A DNA stretch of 30,008 bases, taken from assembly GCA_002396805.1 (NCBI GenBank), contig DGYW01000046.1, positions 53,822-83,829 of the forward strand, in the 5' to 3' direction. This document shows, in pieces, positions 6,576 to 14,251 of the stretch. Numbering within the stretch: position 1 is the stretch's first letter; each line of letters begins with the position of its first letter. The DNA comes from Firmicutes bacterium UBA4996 (GTDB lineage Bacteria > Bacillota > Limnochordia > Darwinibacteriales > Darwinibacteriaceae). The translations under genes were made by a program, and so were the position numbers. Under the pieces are notes generated by a model. It was not told the origin of the DNA. It ran no database searches and worked only from the letters and a program-made list of their open reading frames with translations.

Positions 6576-7619
6576 TTAGTGTGCTTTTACTTCAGTCCAA
6601 ATCCGGTCGTATTCTTTCAGAGTCCTACCTAAGTTAACAAAGACCTCCGCATTCACCAGATCCTCCTCTTCAGGATATGAACCAAGGTCATTACGGACTT
6701 CTTCAGGTAGCATTACTTTAGCCGCAGAGTTTGGAGTAGCGTAGCCTGTATACTCTGCATTCCGCAAAGAGATATCTGGACGATGGAGGAAGTCCATGAA
6801 TTTTAGGGCACCATCCTTGTTTTTGGCCCCTTTCGGAATGGCCATCACATCAAACCAAATGTTGGTGCCTTCCTTGGGAATCGCGTAAGCCAAGTCCTCG
6901 TTTTCTTCGCGGGCGTAGGCTGCTTCACCGGACCAGGTCAGGGCAAGAGCGGCTTCACCAGCAACCATTTTGTCTTTACCTTCATCTACAACATAAGCCA
7001 ACACAAGGGGTTTCTGTTGCTTGAGAAGATTACCAGCCTCAGTAAGCTCCTGGGGATCTAAAGTATTCAGAGAATAACCCAATTTCAACAGGGCGGCTCC
7101 AATAGAATCACGCTGACTATCTAACATTAGAATTTCCTTAGCATATTTTGGATCCCAGAGAATGTCCCAGCTATCGACCTTGTCATCAACCATGGTGGTG
7201 TTATACAAAATGCCCATGGTTCCCCACATATAAGGTAGCGAGTATTCGTTATTCGGGTCGAATTCAGTACCCATAAATCGACTCTCTAAATACTTGTGAT
7301 TCGGAATCTTGTCAAGATCAATCTTCTCAAGCATATCCTCCTCGCGCATCCTAGTTAACATATAGTCTGACGGGAAGATTATGTCGTACGAACTGCCGCC
7401 TGATTTAATCTTCACATACATATCTTCGTTGGTGGCAAAAGTATCATAAACAACTTTGATTCCCATTTCTTTCTCAAATTCTTCTAGGATACTCTCGTCG
7501 ATATAGTCTCCCCAATTGTACACATGTAGGGTAGGCTTGTCTTGCTTACACCCACTCAGAACCAAACTGAGAATCACCAAACTCAGAAGAATAACCCCTA
7601 TCTTGCCTTTTTGAACCAT
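6576..7619 (-). CDS. potD: Polyamine (spermidine/putrescine) ABC transporter substrate-binding lipoprotein
   Basis: A 347-residue solute-binding lipoprotein: a hydrophobic signal ending LSGCKQDKP, then the PotD pattern NWGDYIDES, FPSDYMLTRM, LPYMWGT, LTWSGEA and WFDVMAIP. Residues equivalent to the E. coli PotD polyamine contacts (Trp in WSGEA, Trp and Asp in WFD, Asp in MLDSQR) are kept. It captures spermidine or putrescine outside the membrane and delivers it to PotBC. ATG 7619 is chosen because AGGGGTGG lies about 6-7 bases upstream, and because it matches the length of the paralogue. The start lies 74 bases inside the end of potC, a longer overlap than usual. It is the last gene before an intra-operon terminator. 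Confidence 0.92.
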   Translation of the reverse strand: MVQKGKIGVILLSLVILSLVLSGCKQDKPTLHVYNWGDYIDESILEEFEKEMGIKVVYDTFATNEDMYVKIKSGGSSYDIIFPSDYMLTRMREEDMLEKIDLDKIPNHKYLESRFMGTEFDPNNEYSLPYMWGTMGILYNTTMVDDKVDSWDILWDPKYAKEILMLDSQRDSIGAALLKLGYSLNTLDPQELTEAGNLLKQQKPLVLAYVVDEGKDKMVAGEAALALTWSGEAAYAREENEDLAYAIPKEGTNIWFDVMAIPKGAKNKDGALKFMDFLHRPDISLRNAEYTGYATPNSAAKVMLPEEVRNDLGSYPEEEDLVNAEVFVNLGRTLKEYDRIWTEVKAH

Positions 7620-8406
7620 TCTTTCCACCCCTTCCCTTTTTATGCTCACGCTCTTGGCGGATATTGACAATGACTAACAACACCAAAACAAACACAAACA
7701 TAATGGTCGACAGCGCATTGATTTTAGGGTTAATTCCTCGCCTAGCCATGGAATAGGCCGTAATGGAGAGGGTCGAAACCCCAGACCCAGTCGTAAAGAA
7801 ACTAACCACAAAATCGTCTATAGACAAGGTAAACGCCAACAACATTCCCGTGACAATCCCTGGCATAATCTCCGGAATAATTACCTTCCAAAAGGCCTGC
7901 CCGGGCGTGGCACCAAGATCCAATGCAGCCTCGTACAGATGCTTATTCAGTTGCCTCAACTTCGGTAATACCGAGAGAATTACATAGGGAATGTTAAAGG
8001 TAATATGGGCCAACAATAGAGTCACAAAGCCCAAACGCACCCGGGCAAAAACGAAGAGAATCATCAACGAAATTGCCGTCACGATGTCAGGATTGAGGAC
8101 AGGAATATAGGTAACATTCATGACCAACTTCTTTTTCCAACCCCGTGAATTATGAATTCCCAAAGCCGCTACGGTTCCAATAATTGTGGCAATTAGGGAG
8201 GCGCTAACCCCGATCAAAAGCGTGTAGTAGAGCGAAGTCATGATGGTTCGATCTTGAAACAACTCCACATACCACCTGAGGGTAAACCCTCCCCATGTTC
8301 CCCTTGAACGGGAATCATTAAACGAATAAACCATCAACACGGCAATGGGCATATACAAGAACACGAAGATCAGGTACACATAGCAGCGTTGCAGAAACTT
8401 TACCAT
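7546..8406 (-). CDS. potC: Polyamine ABC transporter permease PotC
   Basis: A 286-residue membrane protein with about six hydrophobic helices and the permease EAA loop (EAALDLGATPGQAFWKV near residues 159-175, then IIPEIMPGI), the contact for the PotA ATPase. N-terminal YLIFVFLYMPIAVLMVYSFN and NALSTIMFVFVLVLLVIV near the C-terminus fit PotC. ATG 8406 lies behind AAGGAGG and overlaps potB by 7 bases. The C-terminus is odd: after RQEREHKK comes a hydrophilic glycine/arginine-rich tail of about 25 residues translated from the start of potD in another frame, giving a 74-base overlap. One alternative frame has stops at 7646-7648 and 7640-7642, so a single-base change would give a normal end. Overall identity is secure. 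Confidence 0.92.
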   Translation of the reverse strand: MVKFLQRCYVYLIFVFLYMPIAVLMVYSFNDSRSRGTWGGFTLRWYVELFQDRTIMTSLYYTLLIGVSASLIATIIGTVAALGIHNSRGWKKKLVMNVTYIPVLNPDIVTAISLMILFVFARVRLGFVTLLLAHITFNIPYVILSVLPKLRQLNKHLYEAALDLGATPGQAFWKVIIPEIMPGIVTGMLLAFTLSIDDFVVSFFTTGSGVSTLSITAYSMARRGINPKINALSTIMFVFVLVLLVIVNIRQEREHKKGRGGKNGSKRQDRGYSSEFGDSQFGSEWV

Positions 8407-9224
8407 AGGGTCGCCTCCTTATCTTCGTCCTCAAAAAAGGACATAATCGCCATGCTGAGTAGAATAAGGATGATCATCACCATGGAAATCGCTGAACCAA
8501 AGCCCCAGTCCCCAACTACCAAGAATTGCTGTTCAATGAGATTGCCAATGAGGGTAAACTGCCCTCCACCTAGTAATCTGGAGATCACAAAGGTAGTTAA
8601 GGCAGGCATGAACACCATAGTAATTCCAGAAACAACTCCCGGTAAGCTCAGGGGGAAAATTACTCTTGTAAAGACCTTCACCGAGTTTGCCCCTAAATCA
8701 CCAGCCGCTTCAACAACACCCTTATCGATTTTGCTGAGTACAGAATAAATAGGTAGAACCATAAAGGGTAAGAAGTTATACACCATTCCTAGTATCACTG
8801 CAGCATTGGTATACAAAATGTTCAAGCGTGGTAGGCTCAAGCTAGATAGAAGCACATTTAAAAAACCATTCCGCTCTAAAATCGCAAGCCAAGCGTAAGT
8901 CCTAAGCAAGAAGTTCATCCACATGGGAACCACAAAGAGTAACATTATTACATTCTTGCGGGAAAATGCGTTGCCAGCCATGATCATGGCCACCGGATAG
9001 CCCAATAGGAGGCAGATTAAGGTGCTTATTAAGGCCAGTGCCAAGGAGCGCCACAACACTCGCAGGTAAATGGGTTCGAAAAATCTGGTGAAATTCTCAA
9101 AAGACCATGTAGTCCCCTCTGGAGTGGTTACTGTAAAGGCGTAGTATACCACCAAAAGTAAAGGAATAACGATGAACAAGGCCATCCAAATCAGGTAAGG
9201 GACCATGGCAGAAGATTTTCTCAT
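8400..9224 (-). CDS. potB: Polyamine ABC transporter permease PotB
   Basis: A 274-residue inner-membrane protein with an N-terminal helix (YLIWMALFIVIPLLLVVYYA) and about five more. The EAA loop reads EAAGDLGANSVKVFTRVIFP and touches the ATPase. PFMVLPIYSVL before the loop is the usual PotB arrangement. With PotC it forms the translocation channel for spermidine or putrescine. Start ATG 9224 shares one base with the potA stop (TAATG), indicating translational coupling; its stop overlaps potC by 7 bases. Length is normal for PotB (about 275-285). No unusual features. Confidence 0.93.
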   Translation of the reverse strand: MRKSSAMVPYLIWMALFIVIPLLLVVYYAFTVTTPEGTTWSFENFTRFFEPIYLRVLWRSLALALISTLICLLLGYPVAMIMAGNAFSRKNVIMLLFVVPMWMNFLLRTYAWLAILERNGFLNVLLSSLSLPRLNILYTNAAVILGMVYNFLPFMVLPIYSVLSKIDKGVVEAAGDLGANSVKVFTRVIFPLSLPGVVSGITMVFMPALTTFVISRLLGGGQFTLIGNLIEQQFLVVGDWGFGSAISMVMIILILLSMAIMSFFEDEDKEATLW

Positions 9225-10270
9225 TACTCACTCACCTTCTTCATGATGTGGATGTCCATGGGAGCCAAACCTAGCCCCACGGTGGTTCCTACAGGTTCCA
9301 TGAGGGTGCTATGCACTAACCAGCCGGTTCCATCTGCCGCGTCCACAATCATCTCATAGTGCACACCTAAAAAGGTTACGGAGCGAACCACACCGGTTAA
9401 TTTGGCTTGTTCCACAGGAATTAAGACCAAGTCTTCGGGACGGACAACGACATCAACCGGTTCATCCCGCTCAAAACCTACATCCACACATTCAAAACGT
9501 GCTCCTCCAAAATCCACTAATCTATCCTGACGCATAATCCCATCCACAATATTGCTTTCCCCGATAAACCCTGCCACAAATGCGTTCGTTGGTTCATTGT
9601 AAATCATCTCAGGGGTACCAATCTGCTGGATTTCCCCATCTTGCATTACTACGACAGTGTCAGACATAGATAGGGCTTCTTCTTGGTCATGTGTCACAAA
9701 AACAAACGTAATTCCCAACTGCTTTTGCATATTTTTGAGTTCATGCTGCATTTCTCGACGCAGTTTCAAATCCAAGGCTGCTAAAGGTTCATCGAGAAGA
9801 AGAACTTCTGGTTCGTTGACCAAAGCACGAGCAATGGCTACCCGTTGTTGTTGACCACCACTAAGAGAGTTCACATCTCTAGCCTCAAAACCTTGCAGGT
9901 TTACCAACTCCAACATTTTGCCCACTTTTTGCCGAATGGTCTGTTCATCAAGTTTCTTAATGCGAAGGCCAAAAGCTATATTTTCGTAGACGTCTAGGTG
10001 TGAAAACAAAGCATAACGTTGAAAAACAGTATTCACCCGACGTTTATAAGAGGGAACATTACTGATGTCCTTACCCTCGAACCAAATTGTCCCATTAGTA
10101 GGTTGCTCAAAACCTCCGATCAAACGCAAAGTCGTGGTCTTACCGCATCCGCTTGGCCCTAAAAGGGTTACAAACTCATTTTTTCTAATACTGAGGTTCA
10201 TATCTGCTAGCGCAACTGTCTCATCAAATATTTTGGAAACTCCCTTAAGCTGAACAATGTTCTCAGTCAT
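9224..10270 (-). CDS. potA: Polyamine ABC transporter ATP-binding protein PotA
   Basis: A 348-residue ATPase. Walker A GPSGCGKTT (Lys44), Q-loop, signature LSGGQQQRVAIARAL, Walker B VLLLDEPLAALD and the H-loop FVTHDQEEA are all present, followed by a C-terminal TOBE regulatory domain from about residue 270 (VVRPEDL). It powers polyamine import through PotBC. ATG 10270 is preferred, 5 bases after AAAGGGGGAA; an in-frame GTG at 10273 is too close to the ribosome site. It lies 22 bases behind the XRE-cupin regulator and overlaps potB by one base. Length is close to the family norm. Confidence 0.95.
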   Translation of the reverse strand: MTENIVQLKGVSKIFDETVALADMNLSIRKNEFVTLLGPSGCGKTTTLRLIGGFEQPTNGTIWFEGKDISNVPSYKRRVNTVFQRYALFSHLDVYENIAFGLRIKKLDEQTIRQKVGKMLELVNLQGFEARDVNSLSGGQQQRVAIARALVNEPEVLLLDEPLAALDLKLRREMQHELKNMQKQLGITFVFVTHDQEEALSMSDTVVVMQDGEIQQIGTPEMIYNEPTNAFVAGFIGESNIVDGIMRQDRLVDFGGARFECVDVGFERDEPVDVVVRPEDLVLIPVEQAKLTGVVRSVTFLGVHYEMIVDAADGTGWLVHSTLMEPVGTTVGLGLAPMDIHIMKKVSE

Positions 10271-10292
10271 CACAGTTCCCCCTTTCTAAGAT

Positions 10293-10832
10293 TTAAAAAC
10301 TAGGTGGCGTGGAGACCCACAACACGCTAGCGGGTTTTTCGCCCGCGTTAGAAATATAGTGACCTGCCTGTGCAGTAAAATAAAATGCCTCCCCAGAACG
10401 AACTCTTACCTTTTTGGAACCAAAGTGAAGTTGGATTTGTCCCTTTAACACATAGCCAAATTCTTCTCCATCGTGGGGATGATCGAAGGCGGTTTGACCG
10501 CGAGGTCCAAGATGAACGACAATAGGTTCCATGGCGTTTTTCTGCGCATTAGGAATAATCCAATGAATCTCGTTTTTGAGCTCCTCGTTAGCCTTCACCG
10601 AGACATCGCTCTTGGTAAAGACCACTTTTTCAGGTAGTTCATCATTAAAGAAATCAGATAAATTAGTTCCTAGAGATTCTAAAATATCTACCAGAGTGGC
10701 AATAGAAGGGGACGTAAGTTCTCGTTCTACCTGGGAAATAAAGCCCTTGGACAACTCACAACGGTCCGCCAACTCTTCTTGCGTCAAGTTATGTTGCATG
10801 CGCAAACGCCTGATTTTTTCGCCGATTTTCAT
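10293..10832 (-). CDS. XRE-cupin transcriptional regulator (PuuR-like) of the pot operon
   Basis: A 179-residue cytoplasmic regulator. Residues 1-65 form an XRE helix-turn-helix (IRRLRMQHNLTQEELADRC, then KGFISQVERELTSPSIATL). Residues 105-175 form a small cupin with HPHDGEEFGYVLKG. This is the PuuR/MloQ-type layout, in which the cupin is thought to sense a metabolite such as putrescine or another small molecule. It is the first gene of the pot operon, 22 bases before potA. The promoter at 10898-10927 and the palindromes at 10864-10890, just after the start of transcription, argue for autorepression. The ribosome site is weak (GCGGTGA, about 8 bases before ATG 10832), which may limit its translation. 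The ligand is inferred from context only. Confidence 0.88.
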   Translation of the reverse strand: MKIGEKIRRLRMQHNLTQEELADRCELSKGFISQVERELTSPSIATLVDILESLGTNLSDFFNDELPEKVVFTKSDVSVKANEELKNEIHWIIPNAQKNAMEPIVVHLGPRGQTAFDHPHDGEEFGYVLKGQIQLHFGSKKVRVRSGEAFYFTAQAGHYISNAGEKPASVLWVSTPPSF

Positions 10833-10863
10833 CCAAATTCACCGCTCTTTTGGTTTTGTCTTA

Positions 10864-10890
10864 CTAAACCCGAGGTTTAGAACCACTAAA
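10864..10890 (-). promoter_or_regulatory. Candidate operator for the XRE-cupin regulator
   Basis: CTAAACC-CGA-GGTTTAG (10864-10880) is a perfect dyad. Its right arm also pairs with CTAAAC (10885-10890) across AACCA, so three half-sites share a centre. They lie just downstream of the predicted start of transcription of the pot operon, where a bound repressor would block elongation or initiation. Binding is inferred from position. Confidence 0.6.
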
Positions 10891-10897
10891 CAAATGT

Positions 10898-10927
10898 ATT
10901 TTAAACTACCCGGAGGAAGAATGTCAA
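10898..10927 (-). promoter_or_regulatory. Promoter of the XRE-cupin/pot operon
   Basis: On the minus strand TTGACA (10927-10922) is followed after 18 bases by TAAAAT (10903-10898). Transcription would start near 10891, about 60 bases before the regulator start codon. Confidence 0.75.
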
Positions 10928-10945
10928 TACCTTTACTAAAAAAAG

Positions 10946-10990
10946 TTCTAGGAGTATTAAGGTTGACAATCATGCTGTGTATCCTAGAAT
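10946..10990 (+). promoter_or_regulatory. Promoter of the ZIP gene with flanking 8-bp inverted repeat
   Basis: TTGACA (10963-10968), a 16-base spacer and TAGAAT (10985-10990) form the promoter. TTCTAGGA (10946-10953) and TCCTAGAA (10982-10989) are exact inverted repeats 28 bases apart, the second overlapping the -10 box. This is a plausible metalloregulator or looping site; no regulator gene lies next to it. Confidence 0.55.
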
Positions 10991-11036
10991 AGAACATAGA
11001 GCCTAAGGGACAATTTGTTGATAAGGAGAAGATGCC

Positions 11037-11795
11037 ATGGGGGAGCTAACTAAGATCATCTTAATCGGAACCATAGCTGGCGTTTTCGGTACTGGGATTG
11101 GGGGCATGATCATCGCGTTCCTAGGCCGACCACGGGGCAATATGCTCTGTTTCCTGTTGACTTTTTCTAGTGGCATTATGATTGCTGTAGTATTTCACGA
11201 CTTAATCCCTGAGGCTTTAGCTCTCGGTAATATGAGCTCCACACTTCTAGGGATTGCCTTAGGTGTAGGTGGTCTCTATCTTTTGAACAAGTATATACCC
11301 CACGCCCATCTACCTCAACGGAGAGGCGTAGACCAGCGCCACCGCTCCACTGTCCGCCTAATGCGAACTGGTATGTTGCTGGGACTGGGGATTGCTATGC
11401 ATAATTTTCCTGAGGGATTGGCAATTGGCGCGGGCTACATGGCTTCGGAGGAGTTGGGATTTGGCCTTGCTCTTGCCCTTGCTTTACACAACATTCCCGA
11501 AGGGATGGCCATGGCCGCGCCGTTAGTAGCTGGAGGCTTAGGGCGATACAGAGTGATGTTTTGGACTGCTCTAGCCGGGCTACCTATGGGGATTGGGGCT
11601 TTGGTAGGAGGTCTTTTCGGAGGTCTGTCGGCCAGTGTACTCTCGGTAGCACTCGGTTTTGCTGCTGGAGCCATGATTTTTTTAGTTTTCCATGAGTTAA
11701 TTCCTGAGGCTCAGAGACTAAATAACCCTCGGTCTTCTATCCTAGGGGCTATTGTTGGTGTGTTATTAGGGCTTTTTGCCCTCCTCGTTCTCTAA
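11037..11795 (+). CDS. ZIP family metal transporter
   Basis: A 252-residue membrane protein with about eight hydrophobic segments. Two helices hold the paired metal sites HNFPEG and HNIPEG characteristic of ZIP/ZupT transporters, which import Zn(II) and, in some members, Fe or Mn. The histidine-containing loop KYIPHAHLPQ lies between helices 3 and 4, as expected. Start ATG 11037 lies eight bases after AAGGAG. The gene follows its own promoter (10963-10990), divergent from the pot operon. Its stop codon overlaps the -35 element of the flagellin promoter. Metal specificity cannot be fixed from the sequence. Confidence 0.93.
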   Translation: MGELTKIILIGTIAGVFGTGIGGMIIAFLGRPRGNMLCFLLTFSSGIMIAVVFHDLIPEALALGNMSSTLLGIALGVGGLYLLNKYIPHAHLPQRRGVDQRHRSTVRLMRTGMLLGLGIAMHNFPEGLAIGAGYMASEELGFGLALALALHNIPEGMAMAAPLVAGGLGRYRVMFWTALAGLPMGIGALVGGLFGGLSASVLSVALGFAAGAMIFLVFHELIPEAQRLNNPRSSILGAIVGVLLGLFALLVL

Positions 11796-11819
11796 AGAAC
11801 TGGGGAAATTTGCCGACAA
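11793..11819 (+). promoter_or_regulatory. Sigma-D (sigma-28)-type promoter of the flagellin gene
   Basis: TAAA (11793-11796), a 15-base spacer and GCCGACAA (11812-11819) match the motility sigma consensus TAAA-N15-GCCGATAA with one mismatch in the -10 region. The -35 element uses the stop codon of the ZIP gene. Transcription would start near 11826, leaving a leader of about 17 bases that includes the ribosome site. Confidence 0.72.
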
Positions 11820-11842
11820 TAACGCTAGGGGGAGGTGGTTGG

Positions 11843-12688
11843 ATGCAGAGTTTTTACTTAGCTGGGTTAAGGGCCTTACGCTCGTTCCATATAGCCCAAA
11901 AAGATTATATCCGCTCCATGGAACGGATTTCTACTGGGCTTAAGATTAACCGGGCAGCTGATGATCCTGCAGGTCTAGCCATTTCCGAAAAAATGCGAGC
12001 TCAAATCCGCGGTCTCAAACAGGCTTCACGTAATGCCCAAGACGGGATTTCTCTCTTGAATGTTGCCGATGGAGCTTTACAAGAAACCCAGGCAATCATC
12101 CACCGTCTGCGGGAAATCGCAGTCTATGCTGCCACTGGCACCCTCACTGACCAGGAACGTAACGCCCTCCAAATTGAGTTTAACGAATTAGTTCTGGCCG
12201 TTGATGATATTGGTAAGAACACCAACTTCAATACCGTTCCCTTACTGGATGGTTCCAGGGGTGATAATCCCCTCATGCTTCAAATAGGGGCTAACGCTGG
12301 GCAAAATACCGATATTAGTCTCGGGAATATGCAGGCAAGAGCACTCGGTCTTATGGATGACGAAGGAAACATCCTTTCTGTATTCACTCCAGAAGAAGCA
12401 GATGCTGCCATCGGGAGAATAGATGAAGCTCTAGGCAAAGTTTCTGACCAACGGGCCTATATTGGGGCGAAAACTCGTCGGCTAGAACACACCATTAATA
12501 ACCTAGAGAATACAGCCATCAATTTAACAGAAGCTGAGTCGCGAATCCGTGATGCGGATATTGCCGAAGAAACGATGAATATGGTTAAGGCTCAAATTCG
12601 GATGCAAGCAGCCCTAGCCATGATAGCCCAGGCCAATGTAAGCCAACAAATGATTCTCAAATTGCTCTGGCCAAACCAAATAGCATAA
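11843..12688 (+). CDS. Minimal flagellin
   Basis: A 281-residue flagellin with only the conserved ends. The N-terminal D0/D1 region carries MERISTGLKINRAADDPAGLAISE and GISLLNVADGALQE; the C-terminal D1/D0 region carries ENTAINLTEAESRIRDADIAEE and QAALAMIAQANVSQQMILKLL. A short linker replaces the usual exposed D2/D3 domains. The protein would be exported by the flagellar type III apparatus and polymerise into filament. The extreme N-terminus (MQSFYLAGLRALRSFH) differs from the usual MRINHNI, which is noteworthy. ATG 11843 is chosen, 4 bases after the GGGGGAGGTGG site; an upstream TTG at 11810 precedes it. A sigma-D-type promoter precedes and a strong terminator follows. No other flagellar gene lies in the window. 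Confidence 0.9.
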   Translation: MQSFYLAGLRALRSFHIAQKDYIRSMERISTGLKINRAADDPAGLAISEKMRAQIRGLKQASRNAQDGISLLNVADGALQETQAIIHRLREIAVYAATGTLTDQERNALQIEFNELVLAVDDIGKNTNFNTVPLLDGSRGDNPLMLQIGANAGQNTDISLGNMQARALGLMDDEGNILSVFTPEEADAAIGRIDEALGKVSDQRAYIGAKTRRLEHTINNLENTAINLTEAESRIRDADIAEETMNMVKAQIRMQAALAMIAQANVSQQMILKLLWPNQIA

Positions 12689-12693
12689 ACAAA

Positions 12694-12740
12694 CGGTTTG
12701 GTGGCGTTGCCCTAATGGTTGCCACCAAACCGCTTTTTTT
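12694..12740 (+). terminator. Terminator of the flagellin gene
   Basis: CGGTTTGGTGGC (12694-12705) and GCCACCAAACCG (12721-12732) form a perfect 12-bp stem, followed by seven T. It ends the flagellin unit before the phosphohexomutase gene. Confidence 0.95.
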
Positions 12741-12808
12741 CGTGTTCTACAGGAACCTGATGGCAAAAAGAGAATACCTAAGGTAAGTCTGATGAAAGGA
12801 ATGTGTCC

Positions 12809-14251
12809 ATGATGATCAAGTTCGGAACAGGTGGCTGGAGGGCTGTCATCGCCGAAGAGTTCACCTTTAGTAATGTACGGAGAGTAGCCCAGGCTGTGGC
12901 CTTATACTTAAATGAACTGGGCCAAAGTGATAAGCCCGTGGTGGTCGGTCACGACTTGCGGTTTCTTTCGGGCCGTTTCTCCCGTGCTTTCGCGGAGATC
13001 TTAGCCCACAATGGCATCCAGGTATGGTTTATTGAGGAAGTTGTCCCCACCCCCATGCTGATGTATGCTGTCGATCAGGAAGATCTAGCTATGGGAGCCA
13101 TGATCACCGCTTCTCATAACCCTTCAGAATATAACGGAATCAAAATCATCGTAGAGGGTGGTAAGGATGCTCCCGTCCAAGTTACTGATCGTTTAGAGGA
13201 GCTCATTGCCACCATCCCTCCGCTAAAGGCCCCCCAAGAAGACTTTTTTGCAGCCTTAGAAGCGGGCAAAATAACCCATTATTCCAATAAAAACGCCTAT
13301 ATCGATTCTTTACTCGAACAAATAGATGTACCAGCGGTTCAAAAACTCAATCTTAACGTGCTTTTTAATCCCATGTTTGGCGTTTCCAAAGACATTATGG
13401 CCATGTGTCTAGCCTCCCTACGCTGTTCTGTCGATCTAATTAACGCGGGGCGCGATACCATGTTCGGTCAGCGTACTCCCTCACCATCGCGAGAGTCCTT
13501 ACAGGATATGGAGTATCTCATGAAACAGGGGAAATATCATATCGGTATTGCCACCGATGGCGACTCTGATCGCATCGGACTCTATGATGAACTGGGCAAC
13601 TATATTGATGCCAATGAAATCCTCAAGCTCCTCTATTATTACCTAAAGGAATATCGGGGAGAACAAGGAGGAATTGTCCGGAATTTAACTACCAGTCACG
13701 TTCTCGATCGCATTGCCCACTCATTCGGAGAACCGGCCTTCGAGGTACCAGTAGGTTTTAAACATATTTCGCACAAGATGGATGAAGAAAACCTCCTCTT
13801 AGGGGGAGAAAGTAGTGGAGGTTTGAAGATCCGGGGCCATGTGAACGGCAAGGATGGGATTTTAGCAGCCCTCTTGGCAGTGGAGATGCTTGCCAAAACG
13901 AAGAAAACACTAAGCGAACTTCTGGCAGAAATCAACGAACGTTATGGAGTTCTGTACTTTGGAAGTCTCAACCTAACCTATCATCCGGCGGATCGGGAAC
14001 GCTTAGACAAGCTACTTCTCCAAGAACGCTATGAACCACCTTTCCCCTGGAGATTGCAAAGAGTCTCTTATGAGGATGGAGTGAAGTTTTACTTCACTAA
14101 CGACAACTGGCTTTCAATTCGTTTTTCTGGAACAGAACCTGTTTTGAGGGTCTTTTTCGAAACCAACTCGCTAGCTCAAGCAGAAGAGCTCAAGTTAGCA
14201 ATTTTAAATGACCCTGTCCTGAACTTGCCACTACCTAAAGGAGGTATTTAG
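12809..14251 (+). CDS. Phosphoglucomutase/phosphomannomutase family protein
   Basis: A 480-residue member of the alpha-D-phosphohexomutase superfamily. The phosphoserine loop TASHNPSEYNGIK puts the active serine at Ser102; the Mg-binding DGDSDR occupies residues 250-255; GGESSGG near residue 333 is the sugar-binding loop; the C-terminal phosphate-binding part includes RFSGTEP. It interconverts hexose-1- and hexose-6-phosphate through a phosphoenzyme. The GGESSGG loop resembles glucose-type enzymes more than mannose-type ones, but substrate cannot be fixed. Start ATG 12809 is eight bases after GAAAGGA; an in-frame GTG at 12803 is too close. The nucleotidyltransferase starts on the very next base after the stop, so the two make a nucleotide-sugar module. 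Confidence 0.92.
   Translation: MMIKFGTGGWRAVIAEEFTFSNVRRVAQAVALYLNELGQSDKPVVVGHDLRFLSGRFSRAFAEILAHNGIQVWFIEEVVPTPMLMYAVDQEDLAMGAMITASHNPSEYNGIKIIVEGGKDAPVQVTDRLEELIATIPPLKAPQEDFFAALEAGKITHYSNKNAYIDSLLEQIDVPAVQKLNLNVLFNPMFGVSKDIMAMCLASLRCSVDLINAGRDTMFGQRTPSPSRESLQDMEYLMKQGKYHIGIATDGDSDRIGLYDELGNYIDANEILKLLYYYLKEYRGEQGGIVRNLTTSHVLDRIAHSFGEPAFEVPVGFKHISHKMDEENLLLGGESSGGLKIRGHVNGKDGILAALLAVEMLAKTKKTLSELLAEINERYGVLYFGSLNLTYHPADRERLDKLLLQERYEPPFPWRLQRVSYEDGVKFYFTNDNWLSIRFSGTEPVLRVFFETNSLAQAEELKLAILNDPVLNLPLPKGGI

Noticed and set aside
5447..7619. Duplicate potD as an assembly artefact
   Set aside because: The copies differ at many positions and in flanking sequence, so a collapsed or repeated assembly does not explain them.
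8389..8748. Open frame of 119 codons antisense to potB
   Set aside because: It mirrors the C-terminal part of potB and has low-complexity serine/threonine-rich translation, as expected of a shadow frame.
10576..10992. Open frame of 138 codons antisense to the XRE-cupin gene
   Set aside because: It overlaps the regulator, its promoter and operator; no ribosome site or motif supports it.
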